This document shows, in pieces, positions 1-15,200 of a stretch of 64,000 nucleotides of DNA. Source of the stretch: Mytilus californianus (lineage: Eukaryota; Mollusca; Bivalvia; Mytilida; Mytilidae); NCBI RefSeq assembly GCF_021869535.1, contig NW_026262679.1, forward strand, positions 46,856,426-46,920,425, given 5' to 3'. Below the pieces are notes generated by a model. The model worked only from the letters and a program-made list of their open reading frames with translations. It was not told the origin of the DNA and ran no database searches. The position numbers and the translations under genes were made by a program. How positions within the stretch are numbered: position 1 is the first letter of the stretch; every line of letters starts with the position of its first letter.

Positions 1-28
1 TTAAAATTCAGATGATTTATTAACTTAC

Positions 29-216
29 TGGTTAACAGATGAAAGATTTTTTAAGAGGAAGTCAGTAGCCAATGGTATGATTTGTTTGGTAGTCTCCTGT
101 ATCCCTGCCTCCAGCAAGTACAGAATCCCGTGTAAGGCTGAAATTCTACTGGGTAAGTGTGGGGTCTTCAGTCCATAATCCAGTATAGTCATAATCTTTG
201 AAGCAACAGAACTGTC
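29..216 (-). CDS. HTT: HTT exon 48 (last in window)
   Basis: Residues 2594-2656: [20 protein letters not shown] then [19 protein letters not shown] (human [40 protein letters not shown]). 188 bp, acceptor TTTACAG|G, donor CA|GTAAGT in phase 2, so the gene continues left of base 1. Confidence 0.95.
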
Positions 217-3200
217 CTGTAAATGAAATAAATAATATATCAACATATACATGAAGAGCAGCAATGAACACACTGTTCCTTTGCATGGTGTTTTGTAAAG
301 TGTGCATTTGGATTATGTGTAATGAGCTAACACACAATATCCTACATTTTTGGGGGTTATATTAGGCTATTATAATCCTGAGTGAAAACCTCATGGATGT
401 ATTGCATTGACAAAATTTTATCTAAGATGCAGTATGCATTGATCAAAGACCATATGTATATGAAACATTATAACTGAACTACTGCTAAGCAATGTGTGAC
501 CATCAAAATTAATTTCTCAGAAAAAAGGAATGTCTGATCAGTAACATTAAATTCAGAAAATATTATTCATATTTCGAGTTTATGCAATAATCAAAGCAGA
601 ATGTGCAATGATCTACAAACTTACCACTCCCACCACTGCAGCAGCTTTACAAAGTCCTACATTAATATACTGATTAATCATCTCATCCTCCGCTGGGTGG
701 ATTTTCTGTGTCTCCAGTAAAATGTTTAACATCCAATCATACTGGTCTCTCTCAACATACACATCTGACAGACAAACAACCTATAATTAAAGCAGTAAAT
801 GAGTTAGTTATCTGGTCCTCCATTTAAATGGGTTCTGCTAGCATTCTGATGCCATTAGAAAGAATTGTTATAGACCTATCCCCTTACATTGATAGTGCCA
901 ACGTCAATAGATTCATAATTTCTTCACTTGATTAAGGCACACTTAGTGATTAACTAACTTAGTGTAGGTTTAAATTTGACAATAAGGGATATCCTTGCTG
1001 TATATATGCACTCACTGATTGAGTTTATCAATTATAGAATTAGGATTAACAGACCTGGACATGTACTGACCATACATGTATACTTATAGATTATCTATTT
1101 GTCTGAAAAGGAGAGGGTTTATGGTACAATCTCAATGAAGGGCCTTAGCCCTGAGATAAAATATTGCAGAAAATCTTCTACGAGTTGAAAGACCATAGAT
1201 GATCTGTAATATCACTATTTTCCTAAGCAACATCATTGGCATCTGACAACGTCATTGCATTCTCAATCTATTCAACTGAGAAAAACCTATATCAGTTATT
1301 AGATTGAAAATGATCACACAGAAATATCAAAGGAAAATTTAAGAAATAGCAATGAACTGACTTCATCACTTGATTTCTCAAGGACAGAATCTGCACTAGT
1401 ATTGATATGCATACACACTGAAAAAAATTATTTAATTTTTCTTGGCTTTAGAATCAAGACTTGCAGATCAAGACATGCACCAACTATATATTCATGCACC
1501 ATCTATATGATATCAATACTCAAAATAAAAGAAAATTTAGAACTTGCACCACTAAATAGCCATCGATTATGGATATATTTACTAATTTAATGACTTCATT
1601 CCTCAACATGAGTGGAGGTTTAGGACTAGCACTACTGGACAACCACTGACCATACATGTACTTACTGATTTAATGACTTCATTTCTCAACATGAGTGGAG
1701 GTTTAGGACTAGCACTACTGGACAGCCACTGACCATGCATGTACTTACTGATTTAATGACTTCATTCCTCAACATGAGTGGAGGTTTAGGACTAGCACTA
1801 CTGGACAGCCACTGACCATACAGGTCAAGTAGGAACTGTAGACAGGAGTTTATATCTATACTGCTAAATGTCATAGACCGTTCTCTCTTCTCTATAGTTA
1901 TCAATGGAAACTGTTGTTGACTTGTCTGGACCGATTCTGGAGGACTGTCAGGGGATTCAGAGGCATCGGATTCCACAATCCTGGTACTGAGGGCTCCAAC
2001 AACAGACCAAATACCTTCAACTGATATCTGTAATATATACAGATCTTCAACATGCATTTTAGACAAATGAAAACTTAAATATTATTTTTAAAATGTTTTT
2101 CAATGATTTAATATGCATTTTTGTTATAAGTTTGCATTTATTTCAAGAATTTTCATTAAAAAATTAACAAATTTAACAATTTATTTTTTTCAATTTTCAC
2201 CTTAAATTCAACATATTTATGGTACATGTATATGCAAAATCATTAAAAAATCACACATTGCCCATTTCTGTTCCTTGACCTTAATTTAGCATTTCTCATA
2301 CTGTGAATTCATTATTATTTGTGGCATGCTTCTACTGATAATTGTGCACTAGCAGATTTTCATGATCTTTTTCATTCAAAACGTAATTTTTATTTCTGAC
2401 AGAATTTTCTTCAGTTTATATTAAATTTCATTATCTGCAATTAATTCAGGCATACAACTTCATAGAAATTCTTATTGAATATAAGACACATCTTTTCATT
2501 TCATAAGTAATCAAAAATACTGACCTGCCCTAAATTAAAGTTCTCTACCCCTAACTCTCTCTCTAAGTTACTATCAAACATATATCTCAGAAGTTTGTTA
2601 TCATCTTTCCCACCATTATAATACAACTGTCTACTATTACTGAAAATAAAAAATGTAGAAAACTTTCCGAAAAATTTAATATGGATTGGAGAACACTAAA
2701 AATGAAAAAGGTATCAGTCATCAGCAAATTCTCAGATTTCTTTTTCTTATTAAATTTAAATGAATGGTTGTGGGTGACATTTTTGAGAAAGCAGTTTATG
2801 CTGGACTATTTTTTTTATTGTATTATCTGGGGCCTCGGTGGCGGAGTGGTCTAAGTAGTTCTGATACAGAAATCACTAGCCTATCAACACTTAGATTGTG
2901 AGTTTGAAACCCTGCAAGTGGCAGGAGCGTTCGACTCAGATCTTAATTAACTAGGATTACCAGTTTTCCTGCCAAAGGTCAATGGTTCTCTCTGGACACT
3001 CCAGATTCATCCACCAATAAAAAATGGGTGCCAGGATATAGCCAATAGTGCAGAAAGTGGCTTAAACATCAAAAATCAATCATTGCATCATGTTGTCTAC
3101 TTTTAAATGTAAAAGTCTTGTACATCTTCAAGGGATACAAATCATAGATCTCTGCTATCAATAATATAATGGAAAAGGTAAAATCAAAACGACAATCTAG

Positions 3201-6200
3201 ATTTTACTAACATTTGAATTCTTTAAAAATATTTTCAATATGTACTAGAAATACTAAGATGGAAAACTTATATCCTTACAGAATAAACGATGCTGTTTCT
3301 CCTTTTCTTCTCATTATTTAAAAATAAATAATACTTTTGTTAAGGGGAGACAAGTGATGATTATCAAGAGTTTTGCATATTGCTTTTGACAAACTCAGTC
3401 ACAAAATAAAACTTCTTTACAGGTGAGTGAAGAAAAACGTGCTTCGGATAGTGACACCTCTGATATTTACAATATCTGTTTATGAAAATCTGCCTACCTA
3501 TTTTCCGGATTGATTTGTGTATTTTCAGGTTAACAACAAAAGTTTTCTTTGTTATACAAACCAACAGGAAGTTAGTTAGTAGAATTCATATGGCGACAAA
3601 AAATATCAATGCAAGTCAAAAGTTACAATATCAACGATGAGGGATAAACCAGCATCAAAGTGATAAATGTAAGGAAAAATTCATTTCACTGAAAATCCAT
3701 AGAATTTGTGATGTGCTTAATAACGACATAGAACATTTTCAATCTAACAGTCTATCATTGTTCAATACAAACCTTCTATTGTAAAGATTCTGTACTTCTT
3801 GTTCTATCACACCTCTAATAGTAGTTAACTTTTTACCACATCTAAAATTAAATAATTGTTTTGGGAATTACAATCAAAGTTTTAATACAAGTTGTATTCT
3901 AATAACAAGGCTTGTATAAGAAATTTTGCGGAGTACTTTGAGTTTTTAAGTGAGCTCATACTAATTTCTTATACATTACAAAGAGTTACTTGGGTATAAA
4001 ATTGAGTAGTATTCAAGGCAACAAGATGGACATAATTCAAGCTGAGACTAACACAGGAAATATCAAGTCCGTATTTTTTAAACAAGGAATTATTTGAATC
4101 TAGAATAATTTTGAATTCTAGAAATTGATAAGAAATGCATGATGAAAACTAACCCAATTATGAAGGATTAGCCATGCATGGCTAAGTGGGGTTAGTAAGT
4201 TCATACTACAATATCAGTGGAAGTAACTTGAACTTAAACCTCCATAGTTGGTTTTGTTTTCCTCATACATTTCTTAACAATTTTCCAAAATTCAAAATTA
4301 TTCCAGATTCAAATAACTCTTTGTTTTTATAACCTTGTTTTTATAACAACACATACAGATTATTCAGTGTATTGAACAAAAGAGACAAGTCTTACAGATT
4401 CAAAGACGAATGACTGTGACAGCAGATGGAGACACACATAGTAATACGATGCAAACAAAAGCTTGTGACAAAACAACATTGATAATTAATTTATTGGCTA
4501 CATGCATTACATGCATTCGTGAATTAATTTGTTGTTAAGTCAATCATTAAATATTTTTCTATAATGTAGTTCTTGGATTAGTTATTTGATAATTGTTAAG
4601 GTAAATGAAACATTTTATTTTTGCACAATGGGTTTACTTTGTGTGAACATTTATGAGGGTAAAATGGGTCTGCTTCATCACATGACCAATTGATGAATTT
4701 ATACTGTTAACTACCTTGTATGTAAAAACCCTAGTGGTTTATCTCTGGGTCTCATTTCAAATCTACTGTTGCTAGGGTTACCAGGTACAGGAGTCAAGGT
4801 TGAATGTAGTAACATTGATGTCACACATTTAACTGCTATTACCATACACTGTGATCGTTCTACTTCTTCCTGAAAATTAGACCCATATGATGATGTAGCT
4901 TAGTAATGTACATTGATTATGAATTATAACTGGTAGTTGTTCTTTACCTATGTATATTTATTGAAAAGGTCTTAAATTTTCAACTTTAACATATTCCAAT
5001 ATTTGGCTGAGCACCACTGGTTGAAAAGAATATTTGAAAATATGATTTTTTGTTACTTCAAATTAATTTCAGTATCATTTAATATTGTATAGCATCACTA
5101 CAAAATGCTATGAAAATTTATTACTAAAAGTAGAATCTAATCCATAATATCTAAGTTTTAAATCACTAAAACCAACCTCAGGACTATTTATTTCTTCAGT
5201 TTCTTCATCCACTCTTACAGGATTTAGTATTGGTAACAAACTCATCCATGTCTCTTCAAACTGTTGTCTACTTATCCAACCTGTTGATAAAACAAAATGT
5301 AGATTATTAAGGATTATAAGGCAAATGGATTCAATAAGCCCACTTTCTGAAGAATTCATACTATGAATCATTAAACAAATACTGTTGATTCACTTATTTT
5401 CATGGTTACTAATTTTTCATGGCTTCAGGAAAAATTGTATTTTTGTGGATATTTGATTTCGTAGATTTGCCAAAGTCTGCATACAAGCCAATAGAAAATA
5501 TTTTGATGTTTGTTGAACATTCAAATTCGTGGGTTACCTTTACCCCAAAAATCATATTCATTGGTATCCCACGAATAATAATGAACCCACAGTACATGTA
5601 TCTCTAAAACTTAACATCTAACAATGGATTCTATCATAAGATCAATATAAGCCAGTGTTCTCCCCAGATATTTCATTTAGCATTCTGGAAAACAGGGAAA
5701 TTTGAAATACCATCTTGTTTCTAAAAATTATAGCATCACATCCATAACACAATATATAAGAAAACCACTTCAGATAGCATCACATTCAAGAAATATAGCA
5801 TCACATTACCATGATGCTAAAATGCCCTGGGGAAAACACTGTATAAGCATTATAATATTTCCTGGTAAACTTTAAACTGACTTCTTTTATACAATTATCC
5901 ATGTAACATTGCATAACATTCAACAAAATGTAAAAGATGAACAGCAGAAGTATTATCATATCAACTTAATAATATTCATTTTGCAATTAACAAAATACTT
6001 CCTTAGAGCTGTTCCATTAAAACATGGAAGGCACTTCGAAAATATGGTAACCACCCACAGAAGCAATGTTTGAGAGACCTGCATACATTTTTTAAAAATA
6101 TGTACAACATACTGTTGACCAATTAATTTTCAGGAGATTTAGAGAGTAGGAATATATCGTGAAATCAAGAAATTTAGAATATTTCGAAAATAGATCGCCA

Positions 6201-9200
6201 TAAAGTCAAATGCAAACTAAAGTATCCAAGAAAATAAGTTGGTTAACAGTATTAATTTTTCACACCCACCAAAAGTGGCAAATTTAAGTTGCCTTTCCTT
6301 GGTCTCATGTATGTTTTTATGGAACAGCCCTTTTGAGGTATGGTAAAAATAATAAAATCATTCATGATAAAATCTGAACACTAGAGTTGTCTCTCTTCCA
6401 TCAGTCCCAATATAGAAGCTGTGTTTATCATGTCAACAACTAATATCTCTTTCATATGTATTTTGTCTTTTTATTCTACTTGTAGTACTACATGTTATAA
6501 ATGAATATTTCAAATTTATAATCTTATTATTAATTTCACTTTCATATTCAGTCTCCATAAAAATTTTTTGCTCCAAAAAAGTAAATATTACCAAATGTGT
6601 TTATTCTGAAGACAAATTCCTTTAATACATCTTTATCCTGCAGTAAATCTAGAGGTAAGGGAGGTAACTGTGTCCTAGGTTCTCCTGTTGGGGTTGGTGT
6701 CCATCCTATTTTCCATACAATCCCAGGTACTCTAGCATAACTGTTGATTACTGACTGTCTACTCAACCCTAAGTAAAATACAAATACATTCAGATAAAAT
6801 AACGTGCAGGAATATTTCACAAATGAACACATTTATAGTCATTTTGAATATACTACAGCAGAAAACTGACTCCACATAAGTTGAAATAATACTAAAATCA
6901 TAAGTAAAACCAAGGGAAATTATCATGAAATTATGAGACTGTAGTTTATCCTATCTCCCTTAGTGATTCAATTTTGCATTTTCTCATTATCAACTCACAA
7001 AACATGTAGGATAAATTGTATGATATATTGAAATATTGTTTTAGATATTTATTTGCATGTGAGATGCATTGACAATTTCAATACTAACCTAAGATGATAT
7101 TCTTGATGTGATCAGCAACAAATGATGGTAATAAGTTGGATGGTCCTTTTAATCTGGTATGGAGACAGATAATTAAATCAGAAACTCTATCACATGCTTT
7201 AATTATTTGCTGCAAATCTGTAAAATAAAAAAAAACAAATAATCATACCAAAAATGTTCTATTGTTATGTTAAAAACTTATACCAAAATTCTCACCATTA
7301 AAACAAGCTAAATTATTTCCCTCATTCTGCAATAACTCAATGTTAATTTTTCTCTCCTTAAACAAGGAGTGTTTTGATTGTTCTCAGCACTTCATTGCTT
7401 GAATCAAGTTTTTTTGCTTACCTTGTGTATTCTTTTGCATCTCTGTACAAGTCCTTCTTTCTGTCAAATTCAAATTTGAATATTAAACTTTGTATCATTA
7501 TTTGTGTTTGTTTGTACATTTAATATAGAAAAGAAATAAATGTAACTGGATAGCCTGATTCTTATTAGGAAATCACATTGGCTCCTCTGGGACTCGAACC
7601 CATGACCTCTGTGTTTAAAGTCAGCACTCTAACCAACTGAGCTAAAAAAGTACTCCCTTGCTCAACAGCTTACAGCTTGCTATGTATCTACTATTCCATG
7701 GAAGCAATCCTGTCCAACCAACCCCTCTCCTCAAAAGTCATCATAATACATGAATCATTATGTTCCCCAAATAATTTAATAAGTTAAAACATTCTAATTG
7801 ACAGATAATTGACATAATATATAAATCAAAGGAGGTGTGGATATCTCAATGAAACAGCAACCCAATGACACCAATAACAAAGAGACATCAAGAGGTGAAC
7901 ATTCTATATTATACTGTATCAACATACCACTTTGTTCAGTATCTTGGTCTTCAGATGTATCATGAGCTGGAGATTTAATCAGCTTCTCACCTGGTAATAC
8001 TTCATCTGGAAAAAATACCCAAATCCATAACAATATATTTAGATATCTTGTATCTTTATTTCAACTGCTAATAAATAAAAGTTTACATATAATGTCATAC
8101 AGTTTAAGTGGAATCAAATGAAAGCTGGTACATGTAAATTGGTTTTTACTACTTATTAAATCCTAGAAATCAACAATGAAAGTCCATACTCACTCTCACT
8201 GACTGTTCAGCACTATAGGAATATCGCTAATATTTTTTTTTTATTTCATAAATTAATTCTTATTCTGACGTGATGAGTGTCTCAGAGTTTTCAATAAAAT
8301 GAAAAATAATTTTTCAAATTTATTCTCAGGGTTACAGAATCACATGCAAAAATTTCTAATGAATTGATAAACCCGTTTGACTTGAAGTATAATTTAATTT
8401 TGGATGTAACGCGTCTTCTGATTGGCTGACGTTGTTTTGTTTATCAGCTCATAGACATAATTTTGTCATGTGACCGAGACGTCATCAACGTTTTTTCATG
8501 GTTTACTCCGGTTTAAAATGGAATTTAGAATTAAATTATAAGAAATGACTGTAATATTTTTTCTGTCTATTCGAAATAACATAAAAAATGTGGTGCACAC
8601 TTTAAAATAACCCGCTACGCGGGTTATTCAGTGTGCACCACATTTTTGATGTTATTTCTTCATAGACAGACAAAATATTACAGTCATTCCTTAAATAAAC
8701 CAAGGATACCAATGAACACAACCATGTGACTTGTTTATTTAGTACTCACATGATAATACAACCTGATAAACCATGGATACCAATGAACACAACCATGTGA
8801 CTTGTTTATTTAGTACTCACATGATAATACAACCTGATAAACCATGGATACCAATGACCACAACCATGTGACTTGTTTATTTAGTACTCACATGATAATA
8901 CAACCTGATAAACCATGGATACCAATGACCACAACCATGTGACTTGTTTATTTAGTACTCACATGATAATACAACCTGATAAACCATGGATACCAATGAC
9001 CACAACCATGTGACTTGTTTATTTAGTACTCACATGACAATACAACCTGATAAACCATGGATACCAATGAACACAACCATGTGACTCGTTTATTTGGTAC
9101 TCACATGATAATACAACCTGATAAACCATGGATACCAATGAACACAACCATGTGACTTGTTTATTTAGTACTCACATGATAATACAACCTGATAAACCAT

Positions 9201-12200
9201 GGATACCAATGAACACAACCATGTGACTTGTTTATCTATTTGTTGTGAGAGCTGTAAACTCTGCAGGACAAGTGAGACACAATGTAAACAGGAACTCAGC
9301 TGTTCAGATGTTGGTAGTTGGTTATGATGCAACATCCAGTCTATAACCTATATAAAGAAATTAAAAGAAGAAAGGTCATGGTCAATTCAATGAAATGCAC
9401 TATTAAAGTCACAACTAAGAGGGGCTATGGTAGTTCTAAGAACAAATCATTAGAGAAATTAATAACACTTCCAGGTGCTACTAAAACACAAATCAACACT
9501 GGATAACAGAGTACAATATTTACAAATATAAAAAGCGTCTAATGGAAACGTTGCAATGTAAACAAATCAACTTTTCTAAGCAAAGCTGATGGAATACAAA
9601 ACTTATAAAATATCTGACAAATTCTCATTGCACTGTTGCCATGGAAATAACTAATACTCACCTCAGCTGACAAAACACAAAATCTACAAATATCACAGAC
9701 AGATTCTGATGGCACTTCTGGTTGCCATGGGAATGTTGATAAAGCTTGTAAGTACACAGTTAATGAATTTGTCAAAGAAAATATCATTTCAATCCATGAA
9801 GAATCAGTTAATATATCCTCTAATTTCTCTTCATATCTTGACTGTCTAAGGACAGCTTTTTCAAAAGTTAACACTTGATGTGGAATAGGTAATAGGTTGA
9901 CAATATTATTAAAATGTCTATTCAATGTCAGTTGAGCAGCCTGAAACAATGGATCAAACTCTGGTTCTAATAAGACTCTGTTTCCTTCATTATCTAATAC
10001 AACAACTGTCTCATTGTCCTTCATCATGGTCTGATAGGCTCCAAGGTATAGGCATTCTCTTAGTATACTTAAACTGAATTCCTGGAAAGACAATAGTTCA
10101 AATCAAGAATCTTTAAACACATACTATTGACTGAATGGTTAATTAATTATTGGTAAATATAGATTCCACCATTTTATCAAGTGAATTATTCCAAAAATCA
10201 AATCAAAATAGTGAATATTTAAAATTCATCATAAGACTAGTACAAAAACAGTTAATACACCATTATCTAGAATACAATATAATGTCCTAAATACAAACTC
10301 CATCCTTTAAAAAAAAACCCTTAAAGTAGAAGCCAAAGTTCAGTCATTTTATACTTCAAAGTCCCTCATAATTATATAAAGTTGTATGAGGAACAACCTG
10401 CATATTTTCTGTATAATTGTCACTGACCATACCTTATGTTTGCTATTATATTATAAAAGAAGTGTATTTTCCATAAAGTTTTTTTTCTTTCTCTAATGGT
10501 CCAATTTGTCTCCCTTTTAATGTACCATATCATCTGCTGACTCCTCTTCTTACCTTTGTCATTGTTATAGACAAAATATCAGCATAATCAAGCTGTTTTA
10601 ACAGATGAGCACACTCCCTTGTATCACAGTCTGGTCTATAACATTGTTCCTTCACTACAGATATAAAACATTCCTGTAACGATAAAATATAAAGCTGTTT
10701 TAATAGGTGAACTTACTATTTTGTACCAGTTTGGTTTGACATGTTGCTTCTTATCTACTGGCCTTGCAGTTTTAATAATTTCCAGTACAATTATTGTACT
10801 CAGACTGAGAATTCAACCAATCAAAATACTGGATACAAATTTTGTAATCTGAGTACTGAGTAAAGTTTTATGACTGAGAGCCCAGTTAAAAACATAAATA
10901 TCAATTTACATGTTCAGTGAACTGTGAAACTGGGGTAAAAATCATATTTTGGTTTTAAATTTGAAAATTCACATCATAATTTATATATATGTTACTTAGT
11001 TTCAAGTTGATGTATTTACAGTAGGTGTTTAATTCATACAGATACAGATTTTTTATGATTATTTATTACAGCTATTTCTTGGTTTTACAATTTTAGACAT
11101 CTTCATTTTTTGTTGAACACTTTAGAATATCTTTTTAACAAATGACCACAGATATTTTCCAATTGTAGTAACAATCATGTCCACTTTTTGAATGTGTCCT
11201 TTCACTGGAATTCTTTGCTTTGAGAAACATAACAGGTGCCACTAGTGGAGTAGGAACTGCTTACCCTTCTAGAGCACCTAGGTTCACCCTCAGTTATAGG
11301 TGCTCAATTATCTTTACTTTTTCTTTTAGTGCTTTATGCACTGCTGTTTGCCAACTTCTTTTGGTCATTGTTTTTTCTGTTTTTCTTATACTTTATGAAA
11401 AATCTTTTTTTATTTTTAAGAACATTAAAGCAGACAAAACCAGACAGACAGAAAGACAGAGACAGTAGAACAATATGCCCCTCCCTACTAATTTTTATGA
11501 AGACGTTTTAAGAGTTTTCACAGATACTGTCTCAATTCATTTTACATTCCGTTTTAGCTGGAATTTTACCTTGTTAGGTTGGATATCTGTAACTTTATCT
11601 GGAAGTGTAATCGGATGTGGCCTATCTGTAGAGAAAGACACGTTGTCATCTGGACTTATTTTACATCTAAATTTCTTCAACAAAGACAACAATCTTGCAT
11701 GTCTGTAAAAAAAAAACATATAAAAAGAACGTTTGTAAAAAATTACTTGCAGCCAAATACTTCTACTACTGGGGTATTTAATGACATTGAATACCCATGA
11801 GGGTCTTTCACCATCAGTTGCAGCTAACAGTGCCTCTTCATGCATTAGAACAAGGAGAAAAAAAAGGAAATGCTATTTGTAATATGAAGTTTTTATATCA
11901 AATCCATTCAAAGCCTGCTCTTATAATCATATATTCATAGTTTTGAAAATAAAAACAAAGTTAAATAAAATGCTTTGCTGAGCGCAGCCTGATACGACCG
12001 CAGAGGTCCAACCCTGAACAGTTTGGGCAAATTTGGACACAATTTTCAAGCTTAATACTGTCTGAATTTGGATTGTGATCAAATTTTTGACATAATATAG
12101 GTTTCTGACACAAAATAAATGTGGTCAAAGATCTTACAAATATATTGCACAATACTGTCGATCGAAGATTTCTTCTTGAAAGTTTTCAAAAATTCGAAAT

Positions 12201-15200
12201 TTGAAAAATTTTGAAAAAAAAATATGAATCTCTTAAAAAAATTGGAAAAAAAATCCCCCCCCCCCCCCCCCCCCAATTTTTTGAAACCCCCCCTTGGAGC
12301 AATAACCCCAAAACTCAATCCCAGCCTTTCCTTTCGTAGTATGGAACATTGTAATGTCAGAGAGATCCATACACTTACACACAAGTTATTGTCTGGAAAC
12401 TAGAAAAATGCTTGTTTTTGGTCCCTTTTTGGCCCTTAATTCCTAAACTGTTGGCCCCATAACCCCTAAAATGAATCCCAACCTTCTACTTGTGGTATTA
12501 AACATTGTGGTACAATTTCAGAGCAATCGAAATACTTATACACAAGTTAATATCCTGAAACTAGAAAAATGCTTGTTTTGGGCCCCTTTTGGGCCCCTAA
12601 TTCCTAAACGGTTGGGACCATCATCCCCAAAATCAATCCCAACCTTCCTTTTGTGGTATTAAACCTTCTTAAAAAATTTCATAGAGATCCATTCACTTAA
12701 ACTAAAGTTATTGTCCGGAAACCAATGTGTCTTCGGACAGAGACGCAGACGATGACATCATACCATTATACGATCCCAAAATTTTTTTTGCAGTCGTATA
12801 AAATAATTAACCTACCTTTTTGTGAGTGAGTGGGTTTCCATAAATCTAAAGAGTTTATCTAAATCTTCTAGAGGAAGCTGCATTCTGGCCTCCTACAAAT
12901 AAACTTTTCAATCAATAATGAACTTGCATTTGAAACAAAGAATAAATGTCAAAAGAGACACAATATCAATGTATTAATCAAATATATAACTGAAAAAAAT
13001 GTATAAAAACAGAGAATTAACCTGTATTTTATAAAAAAATGTTTCAATAAAGGTATATTTTTCCTTACTGACATTGTATCTTATTTGCATGTATATTACT
13101 AACAAATACTAACAGCTGTATATATATATATATATATAGCCTAGTTGGTCCAGTCGTCTGGGGCGCTGGACACAGTGCAGGCGGTGTTGCCACATGTCTC
13201 AGATGCTGGGGTTCAAATCCTGCTGATTACTTATTTATCAGGTCTGTATAAAATATCACAAAAGATTTATTCTAAAGCAGTATTTATAGTGCTGTACCAG
13301 TACATGATACTAACCTCAACATTATCAGCCAATAACAGCTCCACACGACGACAAGAAATGGTATCACAAATCCTAGAAACTGCTAAATGGTGAGTGTTTA
13401 AAAACTTATCAATTAACAAAGTAATTAAAGCTCCTGTCTGAGATAGATGAATAGCCTCTAAACACTTTAAAGTTCTTTTAATCACAGATGGTCTGGTTAC
13501 ATTTCCACATCTGGCATGAATGGCTTGGATAAATAGACTACTAGCTGCTGGGTTTCTGTGTATAGCACTGCAATCAAAATATGGTATAATTTTACTGTCT
13601 CTGCAATTTTGAAATATCAGAATGAGTTCAATACATTTTTTCTTGATGTGCACCTTAAAGCAAAAGGTTTAAAAAAAAAAAACATGTCTAGATTTAATTG
13701 GGTCAAGAATCACAAAATATTTGTGCAAAAGTTGAATAGTTCTAAATTAAAACTAGTATAATCATTTTTTTCATAAGCTCTATTACAGGATCATCTGTGT
13801 GTCCCAAATACCACAAAATTTCACTTTTGACAGAACATTAAGTATTCAGATGCATTTTAGATTAGAAAATTCTATGCATAGCTGAAAGTGGTACAACCTT
13901 CAAAATTTGAAATGACACCTTGCACATGTATGCTGATATCATATATGGTTGTGCAAATGTCAATAATCCCCCCCCCCCCCCCCCCAAAAAAAAAAAAAAC
14001 AGAATTCATCCTATGTGAAAAAAAACCCTAAGTATTAAATTTTAAAGAGACAGTATAAGGTCATTCAATTGCAACTTTGGGAAATTGGAAAGCACAAAAT
14101 AAAGTTTCACTCATTGCTTTTTAAAACAGCATTTTTTTGTAAAAACCCCTTTTCAAGAGATTGTGAAATACACATCATTTCAAAAATACATGCCAGTGAA
14201 AATTTGTATTTCAAGCCAGTTTACAAAAATATATTTTGGTGCAGATTGCATATGGTTTTTAAAGTAATTGAAAGTTTAAATAACAAGTTTTCTTATCCAT
14301 AAGGAAATATTAATCATTGGGACAGAGTTAAATTCTGAGATGTAAATGTAAAGTTTTAGACAAAGAAAAATGATAATTTAAAATAAATGCAACAGTTTTA
14401 AAGCAATAATAAGTCCTGATGAACATGCACAAAAAAACTTTATTATCACCAACCTAACAAAGTCCAGAACTGGCGATTCCTGAACAAGCTCTATCAAATC
14501 TCCAACATGATTAATCACTAGCCATGTTAACTGTTCTGCATCACTTAAATTCTCACACTGAAAATTTAAAGTAACATTTGACTTCAACAAATCATAACAT
14601 TTTTAATACTGGTCTAAATTATTTGATTTTTTCACACATCTATATTAAAGCTTGTGTTATGTGCATTTTTTGGGTAAAATGTTTTCTTCAATTTAATTGA
14701 AATATAAATACTGTATTCACACTACACTAACAAGGATCAGACAACATTCTATTCTACTTTCTGGTTTTATGACTATTTCAGGATACTCTGGTCTTTCCGT
14801 AACAATACACTCCTTCCAATATTTGGAGGCAGAAATTTCATAGGATGAAGTGATAATTATCAAAACATAATGTAGAAAGAAGCATTGTCAGATCCTTGTA
14901 AGCAAAACATGGACACATGATCTGTATTTTTAATCAGATTGGGTTTTCTCATATATTTTTTATTTTAATATGAAACAAATACATATAATCAAAATGCCTT
15001 TCAATTTTCTCAACAATCTGAAAATAGAAATGAAACATGTTACGCAGTGAGTTACAAAAATGAGTGAACATTCATTACTCTAAGGTCAGTAGAATGCATA
15101 CTAGGTTTTCATTAGGGTGCGCTATATATTCAGGTGCGTTTTATGTAAGGAAAAAACACTTCTTCCCCCCAAAAAACGGCCGTGCGCCTTATTTAGGGGT

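Noticed and set aside
3280..3309. Possible 27- or 30-bp HTT exon between exons 44 and 45 (KGETASFIL)
   Set aside because: The frame and donor GTAAGG fit, but the acceptors are weak (GAG, AAG, no pyrimidine tract) and the protein aligns to human better without it.
7580..7651. Functional tRNA gene
   Set aside because: A and B boxes are perfect, but the acceptor stem does not pair and the anticodon stem has mismatches.
8700..9240. CRISPR-like array
   Set aside because: Repeats are contiguous without unique spacers, and the unit is an exon end; the genome is eukaryotic.
11220..11511. Plus-strand open frames of 60-82 residues
   Set aside because: They overlap a dispersed repeat fragment and T-rich intron; no domain.
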